A stretch of DNA of 64,000 nucleotides from Enterobacter cloacae subsp. cloacae ATCC 13047 (GTDB lineage: Bacteria > Pseudomonadota > Gammaproteobacteria > Enterobacterales > Enterobacteriaceae). Numbering within the stretch: the stretch's first letter is position 1; each line of letters starts with the position of its first letter. The notes under the pieces are model-generated. The model did not search any database. It was not told the origin of the DNA and saw only the letters and a program-made list of their open reading frames with translations. Location of the stretch: NCBI RefSeq assembly GCF_000025565.1, contig NC_014121.1:1488001-1552000 (forward strand), read 5' to 3'. A program made the position numbers and the translations under genes. Below, piece after piece: positions 46,988-56,355 of the stretch.

Positions 46988-49090
46988 ATGAACACCTCAC
47001 GTTTTGCAGTATGCGCGTTGGCAGGAGCCGTGACGCTGGCATTACAGGCACAGGCATTTGCTGAAGAATCCACCATTCTTGTCACCGGTTCTGAGCAGGG
47101 TAGCGTTCTCCCCGCATGGACAAACAGCGCAACCAAATCGGCCGTTGCCGAAAGTAAAACGCCGCAGGTGATCGATACCGTCTCTGCGCAGCAGATCGCG
47201 CAACGCCATGCCAACTCCGTGAACGAAATCCTGCGCTATGTTCCGGGCGTTTCGACAGAGCTGCGTGGCAATACCACCTACATGAGCGAATATAAAATCC
47301 GTGGTTTTTCCGTTGACCAGGAGTTCTACAACGGACTGCAACTGCCGTATAACGTCACCGGAAATACCAAAGCGCGCATCGATCCACTGCTGATTGAAAG
47401 CGTTGATATCCTCAAAGGGCCATCTTCTGTGCTCTACGGCGGTGGCTCCCCGGGGGGGCTGGTGAATATTCAGGGTAAAAAGCCACAAAAAACCGCCCAT
47501 ACCGAGTTGGGTTTCAACACCGGCAATCGCAATCTGAAGGAGGGTTATCTCGACTCGACCGGACAAATTGCCGACAGCGACTGGAACTACCGACTGCTGG
47601 GCAAAGCCACGGAAAATGACGATCAGCCCCATACCACGCGCTATGAAAATTATCTGGTTGCCCCGTCCGTGACATGGGAGCCGGACAGCAAAACGCGCCT
47701 TACGGTTGATGCACTGGCGCAAAACTCCCCGAGCCTGTCTCCATCCAACCCGTTGCCGCTTGCATATCTGCGCTCGAAATATGCCGACCGCCGGGATTAT
47801 GCCGGGGATGAGTGGAGCGGTTTCAAACAGCGTCAGTGGATGCTCGGCTACAGCTTTGAACATGAGTTTGACAGTGGCTGGGGCTTTAACCAGAAGGCAC
47901 GGTACTTTGATGTCGACACCCACCAGCGCAGCGTTTATGCCACGGGGACGGGGAGCGCGGTCTACCAGCTTAACCGGTTTGCTTACACCACGGATGAAGA
48001 TCTGAAGAGCTTCAACATCGATAACCAGGTAACCAAAACCGTGGCGCTGGGAGAGTGGAAACACCACCTGTTGGCCGGGTTTGACTATCAAAAGATGGAC
48101 TCTCACTTCTACTACCGTTATGCCTCAACAACGCCTGGCATCGATATGCGAAATCCTGACTATTCGCAGATCAATGAACGCGATCTCGGGTTGTATACGG
48201 GGCAGAAAAATCGTCTGAGCTATCAGCAAAACGGCTATTACCTGCAGGATCAGGTGGAGTTTGGCGGTTTAAATCTGCTGGCCAGCCTGCGTTATGACGA
48301 TTACCGCTCGGTAACCACCAACTATATGCAGAATGGCGACAAGGCGTGGGTCTCGCAGGACCGCGTGACCAAACGTCTGGGCGCGCTTTACGCGTTTGAG
48401 AATGGGCTGTCACCGTTCATCAGCTACTCCGAAGGGTTTGCCCCGGTGTCGCCGCAGGGTACGCTCACGGCTAAAGATGTGAAGCCAACCACCAGCAAGC
48501 AGGTGGAAGGCGGGGTCAAATACCTGCTGGCGGATTACGCCACAACCTTTACCGCCTCGGTATTTAATATCCGTCAGAAAAATGTCGTCACCTCCGATCC
48601 GGGCTTCCTGAATTACAGCCAGACCGGAGAAGTGGAATCTAAAGGGGCTGAGCTCTCAATCGTCAGCCGCCCAGCGGATAACGTGACCCTGATTGCCAAC
48701 TATGCCTACACCCATCTGATCAATACCGAAGATGACAAATACCAGGGCAAACGGCCAACGCAGGTGCCGGAGAACGCGTTCAACCTGTGGGGGGATTACA
48801 CCTTTGACAACACGCCGCTGAGAGGGCTGATGCTGGGGGCAGGGGCGCGCTACACCGGACCCATGGAAATTTCACCGAACAACGATGCGGGCAAACTGGG
48901 CGGCACCATGCAGTACGATCTGGCGGCCTCCTATCGTATGGGGGAAATCCTGCCGTCGCTGGAGGGATTAACGCTGAAAGCCAGCGCGCAAAACATCACC
49001 AACAAAGAGACGCTGACCTGCTACGACGCGACAAACTGCTGGATTGGGCGTGACCGGACGTATCAGTTGGGGGCGAGCTACAGCTTCTGA
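46988..49090 (+). CDS. TonB-dependent siderophore receptor (FhuA/FoxA type)
   Basis: A 700-residue outer-membrane receptor for a ferric siderophore, powered by TonB-ExbBD. A signal peptide (cleaved near AFA, about residue 25) is followed by a TonB-box-like STILVTG, the plug domain (about 50-160, with IDPLLIESVDILKGPSSVLYG) and a 22-strand barrel ending in Phe. Two cysteines near the C-terminus (CYDATNC) are typical of the hydroxamate receptor group (FhuA/FoxA/FhuE), so a hydroxamate such as ferrichrome or ferrioxamine is the best guess. K-12 lacks it here. It is a single gene with a Fur box and no siderophore synthesis nearby. Confidence 0.85.
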   Translation: MNTSRFAVCALAGAVTLALQAQAFAEESTILVTGSEQGSVLPAWTNSATKSAVAESKTPQVIDTVSAQQIAQRHANSVNEILRYVPGVSTELRGNTTYMSEYKIRGFSVDQEFYNGLQLPYNVTGNTKARIDPLLIESVDILKGPSSVLYGGGSPGGLVNIQGKKPQKTAHTELGFNTGNRNLKEGYLDSTGQIADSDWNYRLLGKATENDDQPHTTRYENYLVAPSVTWEPDSKTRLTVDALAQNSPSLSPSNPLPLAYLRSKYADRRDYAGDEWSGFKQRQWMLGYSFEHEFDSGWGFNQKARYFDVDTHQRSVYATGTGSAVYQLNRFAYTTDEDLKSFNIDNQVTKTVALGEWKHHLLAGFDYQKMDSHFYYRYASTTPGIDMRNPDYSQINERDLGLYTGQKNRLSYQQNGYYLQDQVEFGGLNLLASLRYDDYRSVTTNYMQNGDKAWVSQDRVTKRLGALYAFENGLSPFISYSEGFAPVSPQGTLTAKDVKPTTSKQVEGGVKYLLADYATTFTASVFNIRQKNVVTSDPGFLNYSQTGEVESKGAELSIVSRPADNVTLIANYAYTHLINTEDDKYQGKRPTQVPENAFNLWGDYTFDNTPLRGLMLGAGARYTGPMEISPNNDAGKLGGTMQYDLAASYRMGEILPSLEGLTLKASAQNITNKETLTCYDATNCWIGRDRTYQLGASYSF

Positions 49091-49121
49091 TTATCGTTTC
49101 CCTCTCCCGCAGGGAATGCAG

Positions 49122-49148
49122 GCCGGGTAGGCGTTAGCGCCCCCCGGC
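49122..49148. repeat. REP-like palindromic element 4
   Basis: GCCGGGTAGGCG-TTA-GCGCCCCCCGGC, a slightly diverged copy between the convergent receptor gene and treA. Confidence 0.68.
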
Positions 49149-49157
49149 ATTGTTCAC

Positions 49158-50843
49158 TTACTGCGCCGTACTTTTCACCGGCGCAGCCTCATCATTCGCC
49201 GCAGGCTGATTCTGCGGCACGCTGTCACACGGTTTCTCTTTCGGACAGACCAGATCCAGCATCTTCAGCGTCACGCCGTTGCTCCAGCCGAATCCATCCT
49301 GTAGCGGATACTCACCGCCGCCGCCGCCCGTACCGGTGGAGGAGACATCATATTTCTCCACCAGTTTCTGCTCGCGATCGTAGGTATGCTGAACATTTTT
49401 CAGGAAGCGCCAGGTGACATCCATCGCGACCTTGTCCTGTCCATAATTCTGCAACCCTTCCGTTGCTACCCACTGCAATGGCGCCCAGCCATTGGGGGCG
49501 TCCCACTGCTGGCCGCTGTTCACGGTGGTGGTGGTGATGCCGCCCGGTTTCAGCAGACGTGAGGACGTCGCTACAGCCACTTTATCCGCGCGATCCTGTG
49601 CCGCGGCCTTCACATACAGCGGGAAGAGGGCTGCAGCCGTGAGCTGATTACGCACCTTCTTACTCTTCAGGTCGTAATCCGCATACCATCCCTCTTTATC
49701 GTTCCACAGATACTTCTCCATCGCCTTCTGGCGCGCCGTGGCCAGGGCTTCATATTTGCTCGCGCTGGCGGCATCGCCGCTCTCCTGGCTTGCCCGGGCG
49801 AGCAGTTTTTCCATCTTGAACATCAGGGCGTTCAGATCCACCGGCACAATACTGGTGGTGCGGATGGTGCCCAGCTTTTGCGGATCGTCCATCCAGCGGG
49901 AACTGAAGTCCCAGCCTGAGGCCGCCGCAGAGCGCAAATCGCGGTAGATTTCGGTTGCCGGGCGGTTAGGGTTGCTTTTGGCGGTGGTGATATCGTCAAG
50001 CCACGACTCCGGACGCGGCGTGTCGCGGTCATCCCAGTAGCGGTTGAGCAGCGAGCCATCCTCCAGCTTCACCACGCGTTTGTTGGCCTCTCCGGCCTGC
50101 AGCGCATCTGCGCCCTCCATCCAGTAGGCGTACTCCTTTTCCATCTGCGGACGGTATTTCTTCAGCGCCTCGCTGTCGTGCGTGGCCAGCAGTTCCACCA
50201 TCAGCGAGAAAAATGGCGGCTGGGAGCGGCTCAGATAGTAACTGCGGTTGCCGTTCGGAATGTGCCCCCATGTATCCAGTTCGTAGGCAAAGTTGTCCAC
50301 CATATCGCTGATTTTGTCCCAGTGGCCGCTTTCCGCCAGCCCTAACATGGTGAAATAGCTGTCCCAGTAGTAGACCTCGCGGAAACGCCCGCCCGGCACA
50401 ACGTAGGATTTTGGTAAGGGCAGGAGTGAATCCCATTTGTTACTGGCTTTATCGGTGGTACGCGTCAGCACAGGCCACAGCCCGTCAATATGCTCACGCA
50501 GGCTCTGCCCCGCAGGAGGAACATATTTTTCCCCTTCCGCGGGAAGCGTGAAGTTCATATCAACAAAATGGCGTAAATCAAACCCGGACTGACGACGCTG
50601 CATGCGGTAGTCGGCCAGGATCGTCAGGGGATCGCTTTTCGGTACGGCATCGGCAAAGGTTTTTTGATCGGGGAAGAGTTTGGCGCTCTGGACATCGTTG
50701 AAGAGAGGGCCGAGCAAGATATCCGGTGAATTTGTCTGGCCAGAGTTCATCTCTTCCGCGTTGCCTGTCGCGGCAACCGCGAGCAGCGCACTGCCCAGAA
50801 CCAGAGGTAAGAGGCGAGGGCGCAGCTTTTGAGGTGTTATCAT
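49158..50843 (-). CDS. treA: Periplasmic trehalase TreA
   Basis: TreA hydrolyses trehalose to two glucose molecules in the periplasm, especially at high osmolarity; the glucose then enters by PTS, for example manXYZ. The 561-residue GH37 protein has a signal peptide (cleaved after about residue 29, near GNAEE). The trehalase signatures [15 protein letters not shown] (about 160-174) and [13 protein letters not shown] (near 447) are intact. A C-terminal tail rich in Pro, Ala and Gln is variable. An AAGGAGA site precedes the ATG. Confidence 0.95.
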   Translation of the reverse strand: MITPQKLRPRLLPLVLGSALLAVAATGNAEEMNSGQTNSPDILLGPLFNDVQSAKLFPDQKTFADAVPKSDPLTILADYRMQRRQSGFDLRHFVDMNFTLPAEGEKYVPPAGQSLREHIDGLWPVLTRTTDKASNKWDSLLPLPKSYVVPGGRFREVYYWDSYFTMLGLAESGHWDKISDMVDNFAYELDTWGHIPNGNRSYYLSRSQPPFFSLMVELLATHDSEALKKYRPQMEKEYAYWMEGADALQAGEANKRVVKLEDGSLLNRYWDDRDTPRPESWLDDITTAKSNPNRPATEIYRDLRSAAASGWDFSSRWMDDPQKLGTIRTTSIVPVDLNALMFKMEKLLARASQESGDAASASKYEALATARQKAMEKYLWNDKEGWYADYDLKSKKVRNQLTAAALFPLYVKAAAQDRADKVAVATSSRLLKPGGITTTTVNSGQQWDAPNGWAPLQWVATEGLQNYGQDKVAMDVTWRFLKNVQHTYDREQKLVEKYDVSSTGTGGGGGEYPLQDGFGWSNGVTLKMLDLVCPKEKPCDSVPQNQPAANDEAAPVKSTAQ

Positions 50844-51208
50844 CGGTGCTTCTCCTTATTTCGCTGAGCAGCGGTCACGCTGTAATCATTCACCAGAAAA
50901 CCTTAGTCGAATATTCCGCGCTTCGCGTGTCGAACATCGCACTTTGCACAAATCCAGACAATTTACCGTTGCGTTTAATGCCCCGGTGGCGCGGCTGAAA
51001 TATTGATATTGTGAATGGCTGTAGGCGAGAAAATAAATTGCGATCCGTTACGCATAATTTTCCGGATAAAGGCTTTCTTTTAATTATCCCGATCACATAA
51101 AGCAAAAAACATAACTTCATGGTGAAAAAACATAATGGATCGCCTCGTTGCGCTCAGGCGAAATTATTGCCAAAGCAGAAACCGGTTTCATCAATAAGGA
51201 GTAACGTG
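50844..51208. other. Divergent gap between treA and the sugar transporter
   Basis: AT-rich, no gene. A single TCACA half-site (near 51091) could be part of a CRP site, which would suit two sugar genes, but the partner half is poor. No regulator gene is adjacent. The long frame open upstream of the transporter is not conserved. Confidence 0.35.
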
Positions 51209-52567
51209 ATGTCAGTGAGTGAAAAAATTCCGGTCCGGGAAAAAATAGGCTACAGCCTTGGAGATGCCGCGAGTCATATTGTTTTTGACTCTTCGGTCGC
51301 CATTCTGGCGTATTACTATACGGATATTTATGGCTTACCCCCGGCCGTAATGGGAACCATGTTTCTTTTGGTCCGCTTATTAGATGCCATTACCGACCCC
51401 GTTATGGGAGCGATTGCCGATGCAACATCCACACGCTGGGGACGTTTTCGTCCCTGGCTGCTGGCGATATGCGTTCCTTTTGCGGTGAGCTGCGTGCTGG
51501 TATATTCCATACCTGATTTTTCTGAAACCGGGAAAATTTATTATGCCGTTGGCGCGTATATATTTATGACCCTGATGTATACAGCCATAAATATCCCGTA
51601 TTGTTCTTTGGGGGCGGCGCTAACGTCCGATCCGCGTGAAAACCTCTCGTTGCAGTCCTGGCGCTTTGCCATTACGCCAATTGGCGGGGCGCTCGGCACC
51701 GCGTTGATTCTGCCCCTGGCGGACTATCTCTACCCCGGCGACAGGGCGACCGGCATCCAGGTGGCGATGGCGCTTTTTGGCGCAATCGGCTGCGTGATGT
51801 TTATCATTTGTTTTGTCACCACCAAAGAGCGCGTCCAGCCGATCAAAGAGGAGAATCTGAACATTGCCCGGGACGTTAAAATCCTCTTTCGTAACGATCA
51901 GTGGCGCATTCTCTCGATCTACAACTTTATGATGCTGGTGGCGGTGGTGATCCGCGGTGGTGCAGTGGTCTATTACGTGAACACTGTTCTCAACAAGGGG
52001 GCTGACGTCATCTCGTTCTTTATGTTGGGTGGGATGCTGGCCTCGATGTTTGGTTCGGTTCTGGCGCAGCCGTTCGGGACCCGTTTTTGCAAGGTTAAAC
52101 TCTCGTTCTGGATCAATATTCTCAATGCTGCGTTAGGCGTGGCCTGCTTCTGGCTGCCGCTGGAGTTCTGGGTCATTCCACTGATTGCCCATGTGCTCAT
52201 TCAGATTGTCCAGGGCGGTAACGGCGCGTTGCAGTGGTCAATGATCACTGATGCAAATAATTACGGTGAATGGAAAACCCAACGTCGTATTACAGGTATG
52301 AATGTTGCGGCCAATATTTTCGTGATTAAGTTGGGTGTCGCCGTCGGTGGTGCTATTCTGGGTTGGGTGCTGGCCTGGTTTAATTACCAGTCGAACAGTA
52401 CCGTACAGTCAGAATCCGCCATTCAGGGCGTTATTTTATTGTTCACGTTAATCCCTTCACTCTTTTATTTACTCACCGCATTCTCGATCAAATTTTATAA
52501 ATTAACTGAAAACGTCATGAATGGCGTGGTGAGTGATTTAAACAAAGGCGAATTCGCTAACTCTTAA
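51209..52567 (+). CDS. GPH-family sugar:cation symporter
   Basis: A 452-residue inner-membrane transporter of the glycoside-pentoside-hexuronide family (MelB/YicJ/YihO type) with 12 membrane segments. Family features include GYSLGDAASHIVFD near the N-terminus and the TDPVMGAIADATSTRWGRFRPWL stretch (loop 2-3). ATG 51209 has AAGGAG seven bases upstream; 30 extra upstream codons are not conserved. The substrate cannot be read from sequence; GPH members carry galactosides, xylosides, glucuronides or sulphoquinovose. It is followed by a carbohydrate porin, probably in one operon. No catabolic gene is adjacent except divergent treA. Confidence 0.85.
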   Translation: MSVSEKIPVREKIGYSLGDAASHIVFDSSVAILAYYYTDIYGLPPAVMGTMFLLVRLLDAITDPVMGAIADATSTRWGRFRPWLLAICVPFAVSCVLVYSIPDFSETGKIYYAVGAYIFMTLMYTAINIPYCSLGAALTSDPRENLSLQSWRFAITPIGGALGTALILPLADYLYPGDRATGIQVAMALFGAIGCVMFIICFVTTKERVQPIKEENLNIARDVKILFRNDQWRILSIYNFMMLVAVVIRGGAVVYYVNTVLNKGADVISFFMLGGMLASMFGSVLAQPFGTRFCKVKLSFWINILNAALGVACFWLPLEFWVIPLIAHVLIQIVQGGNGALQWSMITDANNYGEWKTQRRITGMNVAANIFVIKLGVAVGGAILGWVLAWFNYQSNSTVQSESAIQGVILLFTLIPSLFYLLTAFSIKFYKLTENVMNGVVSDLNKGEFANS

Positions 52568-52583
52568 TAGTTGAAGCAGTAAG

Positions 52584-52607
52584 CCGATAATTCATTTGAA
52601 TTATCGG
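52584..52607 (+). repeat. Intercistronic inverted repeat between transporter and porin
   Basis: CCGATAATTCA/TGAATTATCGG is a perfect 11-bp inverted repeat with a two-base centre and no T tract. In RNA it would form a hairpin that could stabilise the upstream message or set unequal expression; as DNA it could also be an operator. Confidence 0.5.
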
Positions 52608-52661
52608 TGAGGTTCTCTGTGTCCGTCAGGAAATAATGATTAACTCACGAGGATGGAGTCG

Positions 52662-54041
52662 ATGAAAGTGAAATACCTTGCACTGCTCGTCAGTGCGTTT
52701 TGTTCTACCGCAGCAATGGCAGCAAATGATACCCAACGTCTGGAAGATAAACTGGCGCAACTGGAGGCGCGCCTCGAAAAGGCCGAAACAAGGGCTGCAA
52801 AGGCAGAAGCACAAATTCAGGTTCTTGAGCAACAGCAGCATCCCGTGGTAGCTGCAAATCCTGTGGTGGTTGAATCCACAGAGCCTGCGACAGCGCAAAC
52901 GGCACCTAAGCTTACGTTATCCGGCTACGGTGATATTAAATTTTATGGTGACGTTGAATTTAATATGGATGCGGCCAGCAAGACCGGCAGTTTAACGTCC
53001 ATGAAAACGACAGCCAATAAAGACTGGGCACCCGGTAACCATGAACGCTGGGATATTAACGGGCGTTTGCTGCTGGGGTTTGACGGCTATAAGCGAATGG
53101 AAAACGGCAATTTTGCCGGTTTCTCCGTACAGCCGCTGGCGGACTTAACGGGCAAAATGAACCTGGATGACGCGGTCTTCTTCTTTGGCACGGAAAACGA
53201 CTGGAAGGTAAAAGTTGGCCGCTTTGAAGCCTATGACATGTTCCCGCTAAACCAGGATACCTTCGTTGAATATTCCGGCAACACCGCTAACGATCTCTAC
53301 GGCGATGGTTACGGCTATATCTATATGATGAAAGAGGGGCGGGGGCGTAGCGACAGCGGCGGTAACTTCCTGCTGAGTAAAACCCTGGGCAACTGGTATC
53401 TCGAGGTTAACACGCTGCTGGAAGACGGCAGCTCGCTGTTTGTTGACCAGCAGTATCATGGCATGGACCTGGATAACGATAAAAACGTCGCCTACGTCCG
53501 TCCGGTGATTGCCTGGCAGGAAGGAAACTTCTCGACCGCCATCGCGATGGAGAGCAACCTCGTCAACAATGCCTACGGCTACCACGATGCGTCCGGAAGA
53601 TGGGTCGACCAGTCTGACCGCACCGGCTATGGCTTTACCATGACCTGGAACGGGCAAAAAACCGATCCGGATGACGGTATCGTGGCGAACCTGAATACCG
53701 CCTACATGGATGCTACCGACGAGACGGATTTCACCGCGGGCGTGAATGCCTTATGGCGCAATGTTGAGCTGGGCTATATCTACGCGCATAACCAGATCGA
53801 TAATTTCAACACCGCCAACTTTAATGCGGATTGTGATGGCGACTGCTGGGTGACCGATCCCGGTGATTATGATATTCACACCATACATGCGTCGTACCTG
53901 ATCCCGAACGTCATGAAGATGAAGAATTTCAATATCTATCTTGGCGCGTATGCTTCGTGGGTTGAAGCACATCCGAATGACGGCGATGACCGTAACGACG
54001 ATCGCTATGGCGGGCGCGTGCGCTTCAAATACTACTTCTGA
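52662..54041 (+). CDS. Outer-membrane carbohydrate porin (ScrY/RafY/BglH-like)
   Basis: A 459-residue outer-membrane sugar porin. The signal peptide ends at AMA (about residue 20). Residues about 25-65 (TQRLEDKLAQLEARLEKAETRAAKAEAQ) form a periplasmic coiled coil as in ScrY and RafY, then an aromatic-rich barrel runs to the terminal Phe (RFKYYF). Three cysteines occur late (in DCDGDCW). ATG 52662 starts the signal peptide; ATG 52653 would add three residues. Pairing with the GPH symporter suggests a shared oligosaccharide or glycoside substrate, which remains unidentified. Confidence 0.82.
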   Translation: MKVKYLALLVSAFCSTAAMAANDTQRLEDKLAQLEARLEKAETRAAKAEAQIQVLEQQQHPVVAANPVVVESTEPATAQTAPKLTLSGYGDIKFYGDVEFNMDAASKTGSLTSMKTTANKDWAPGNHERWDINGRLLLGFDGYKRMENGNFAGFSVQPLADLTGKMNLDDAVFFFGTENDWKVKVGRFEAYDMFPLNQDTFVEYSGNTANDLYGDGYGYIYMMKEGRGRSDSGGNFLLSKTLGNWYLEVNTLLEDGSSLFVDQQYHGMDLDNDKNVAYVRPVIAWQEGNFSTAIAMESNLVNNAYGYHDASGRWVDQSDRTGYGFTMTWNGQKTDPDDGIVANLNTAYMDATDETDFTAGVNALWRNVELGYIYAHNQIDNFNTANFNADCDGDCWVTDPGDYDIHTIHASYLIPNVMKMKNFNIYLGAYASWVEAHPNDGDDRNDDRYGGRVRFKYYF

Positions 54042-54054
54042 TGTCCTGCGCCAG

Positions 54055-55011
54055 TCAGGCCTCTTCCGGGGTCTGGCTGGTCTCCCGCAGCGTGCCCGGC
54101 GCATGGCCGATAATTCGCTTGAACGCCCGGCTAAACGCCGCAAGGGATCCGTACCCCAGGCGCAGCGCGACCGTTTCAATAGGCTGATTTTCATGGCGAA
54201 TGTACTGAATGGCCAGGCGCATCCTCAATTCGCTGAGGTATTTCGCCGGGGTGGTGCCCGTCGCGGCGAGAAAACGTTCCGCAAACACCGAGCGGGAGGT
54301 GCCAGCCTCTTTTGCCAGATCCGCCACGCTCCAGTTCAGACCTGGCTGCTGGTGCATGGCGTAAATGGCCCGGCTCAGACGCGGGTCACGCAGTACCTGC
54401 ACCCAGCCGGTGGCTTTTCCGCAGCCTCCTTCAACCCAGCCCCGCACGATTAGCGCCGCCACCACGTCCGCCAGCCGTGCGAGGATCCCGGCGAATCCGG
54501 CCTGACGCGTCATGGATTCGCGCTCCATCGCCGCCAGCAGCGGGTGGATCTCCGGCCAGGTGGACATCAACCGGCTCACCATCATCACCTCCGGCATCGC
54601 TTTAATTAGCGGCTGCATTCCGCCCAGTTCAAAGTCCATGCATCCGCTGAAAATCACGGTGTTCTCGCTGTCCGGGCAGGGTTCGCAGGTGATGGCGCAG
54701 ACCGAGCCGCAGATAGGCTCGCTGGGAAACGCGCTAACCGGCGTGATGGTTGCTTTCTCGTCAGACAGCAGGGCGTGCGCATTACCGTTCGGAATAAAAA
54801 GGGCATCGCCGCCGCTTAAGGTGAACGTTGCGCCACTCTCCATACGCAGCAGGGCGCTGCCGCGGCTGACAAAATGAAACTGTGCTTTGCCCGGTGCCTG
54901 GTGGAACGCCACGCCGAAAGGCGCGCTGGCTTCAATGCGGCGGTATTTCACGCCCGACAGGCGCATTCCGCGCAACAGCTCGCTAATCAGATCGGGGGAC
55001 TGAGCGGTCAT
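54055..55011 (-). CDS. AraC-family regulator with cupin sensor domain
   Basis: A 318-residue transcription factor. The N-terminal half (about 10-190) is a cupin-type ligand domain (cupin_6), and the C-terminal AraC helix-turn-helix pair spans about 215-310 (WSVADLAKEAGTSRSVFAERF and IETVALRLGYGSLAAFSRAFK). GGAG seven bases upstream supports the ATG. It is divergent from an NepI-like exporter, which it probably regulates, and convergent with the porin gene, 13 bases apart. The ligand is unknown. Confidence 0.83.
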   Translation of the reverse strand: MTAQSPDLISELLRGMRLSGVKYRRIEASAPFGVAFHQAPGKAQFHFVSRGSALLRMESGATFTLSGGDALFIPNGNAHALLSDEKATITPVSAFPSEPICGSVCAITCEPCPDSENTVIFSGCMDFELGGMQPLIKAMPEVMMVSRLMSTWPEIHPLLAAMERESMTRQAGFAGILARLADVVAALIVRGWVEGGCGKATGWVQVLRDPRLSRAIYAMHQQPGLNWSVADLAKEAGTSRSVFAERFLAATGTTPAKYLSELRMRLAIQYIRHENQPIETVALRLGYGSLAAFSRAFKRIIGHAPGTLRETSQTPEEA

Positions 55012-55126
55012 GGCAAAACTCCGGACGAATAATCAATAAGTGGAGATTATATGTCATAGATCGTCCAGGGTGAACACTCTATCCTTTTGCGACAGTTGTC
55101 ACATTTTCATAACGGGAGATCAACAG

Positions 55127-56314
55127 ATGAGTTCATGTGTCGCGGCGAGAGAGGCTGTTGTGCCTGCAAAACCCGCCTGGCGGGCCGTCTATTCACTGGG
55201 ACTGGGGGTGTTTGGTTTGATCACGGCGGAGTTCCTGCCCGCCAGTTTGTTAACGCCCATGGCCGCAAGCCTGGGCGTAACGGAGGGGATGGCTGGGCAG
55301 GCGGTGACCGCCACCGCGCTGGTCGCGCTGGTCACCGGATTGCTGATCACCCCGGCGACCAAAAGTATCGACCGTCGCTGGGTACTGATGTTTTTCTCGG
55401 TGCTGCAAATCGTCTCCAGCCTGCTGGTGGCTTTTGCACCCACGCTGCACGTACTGCTGATGGGACGCCTGCTGTTAGGGATTGCCATCGGGGGATTCTG
55501 GGCGATGTCGACCGCCACGGCGATGCGTCTGGTGCCTGCCGATAAAGTGCCGAAAGCGCTGGCGGTGATCTTCTCCAGCGTGTCGATCGCCACGGTGGTC
55601 GCGGCCCCGCTGGGCAGCTATCTTGGCAGCCTGATTGGCTGGCGTAACGTCTTTATCCTCTGCATTCTGCCGAGCATGCTGGCGTTGCTGTGGCAGCTCT
55701 GGGTACTGCCGTCAATGAAGCCGGAGAGCAGCGGCAGCCTGGGCACACTGTTCCGCGTGCTGCGTCGTCCGGGAATGATCGGTGGAATGCTGGCGACCAT
55801 TCTGATCTTCAGCGGTCATTTTGCCTTCTTTACCTATCTGCGTCCGTTCCTTGAAACGGTGGGGCAGGCAAGCGTGGAGAGCATCTCGCTGATCCTGCTG
55901 GGCTTTGGGATTGCCAACTTTATCGGTACCTCCGTAGCCGGACATCTGCTGGCGCGTAATCTGCGCCTGACGCTGGCGCTGGTACCGTTCGCCATGGGCG
56001 TGCTGGCACTCACCATGGTGGCGTTTGGTCATCTGGCGATACTGGATGGATTACTGGTGGCGATGTGGGGCTTTGCGTTTGGTCTGGTTCCGGTGGGCTG
56101 GTCAACCTGGCTTGCCACGACGGTGCCAGATGAAGCCGAAAGCGCAGGTGGTTTGCTGGTGGCCTCTATCCAGCTGGCAATCAGCGCCGGTGCGGCCGTG
56201 GGCGGGGCGGTATTTGACCTCAACGGCGCCAGCGGCGTCTTTGCCGGAAGCGGTTTCCTGCTGGTAACGGCGATGGTGATTGTGTTGATGGGCGTGAAGG
56301 TTAAAGCGGAGTGA
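55127..56314 (+). CDS. DHA1-family MFS exporter (NepI-like)
   Basis: A 395-residue inner-membrane transporter with 12 segments, clearly similar to E. coli NepI (YicM), which exports purine ribonucleosides. The matching stretches include VEFLP-type TAEFLPASLLTPM, ATDRR-type SIDRRWVLMFF, GFWAMSTATAMRLVP and LVPVGWSTW. ATG 55127 has GGGAG eight bases upstream; 29 extra codons further upstream are not conserved. Divergent from the AraC regulator, a common efflux arrangement. Whether nucleosides or other compounds are exported is open. Confidence 0.82.
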   Translation: MSSCVAAREAVVPAKPAWRAVYSLGLGVFGLITAEFLPASLLTPMAASLGVTEGMAGQAVTATALVALVTGLLITPATKSIDRRWVLMFFSVLQIVSSLLVAFAPTLHVLLMGRLLLGIAIGGFWAMSTATAMRLVPADKVPKALAVIFSSVSIATVVAAPLGSYLGSLIGWRNVFILCILPSMLALLWQLWVLPSMKPESSGSLGTLFRVLRRPGMIGGMLATILIFSGHFAFFTYLRPFLETVGQASVESISLILLGFGIANFIGTSVAGHLLARNLRLTLALVPFAMGVLALTMVAFGHLAILDGLLVAMWGFAFGLVPVGWSTWLATTVPDEAESAGGLLVASIQLAISAGAAVGGAVFDLNGASGVFAGSGFLLVTAMVIVLMGVKVKAE

Positions 56315-56321
56315 ATTATTA

Positions 56322-56348
56322 GCCGGGTAAGCGCAAGCGCCACCCGGC
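56322..56348. repeat. REP-like palindromic element 5
   Basis: GCCGGGTAAGCG-CAA-GCGCCACCCGGC, nearly identical to element 3, between the convergent exporter and gap genes. Confidence 0.72.
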
Positions 56349-56355
56349 TTAAACC

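Noticed and set aside
47042..48106. 354-codon ORF antisense to the TonB-dependent receptor
   Set aside because: A mirror frame of a barrel protein gene; no ribosome binding site or family match.
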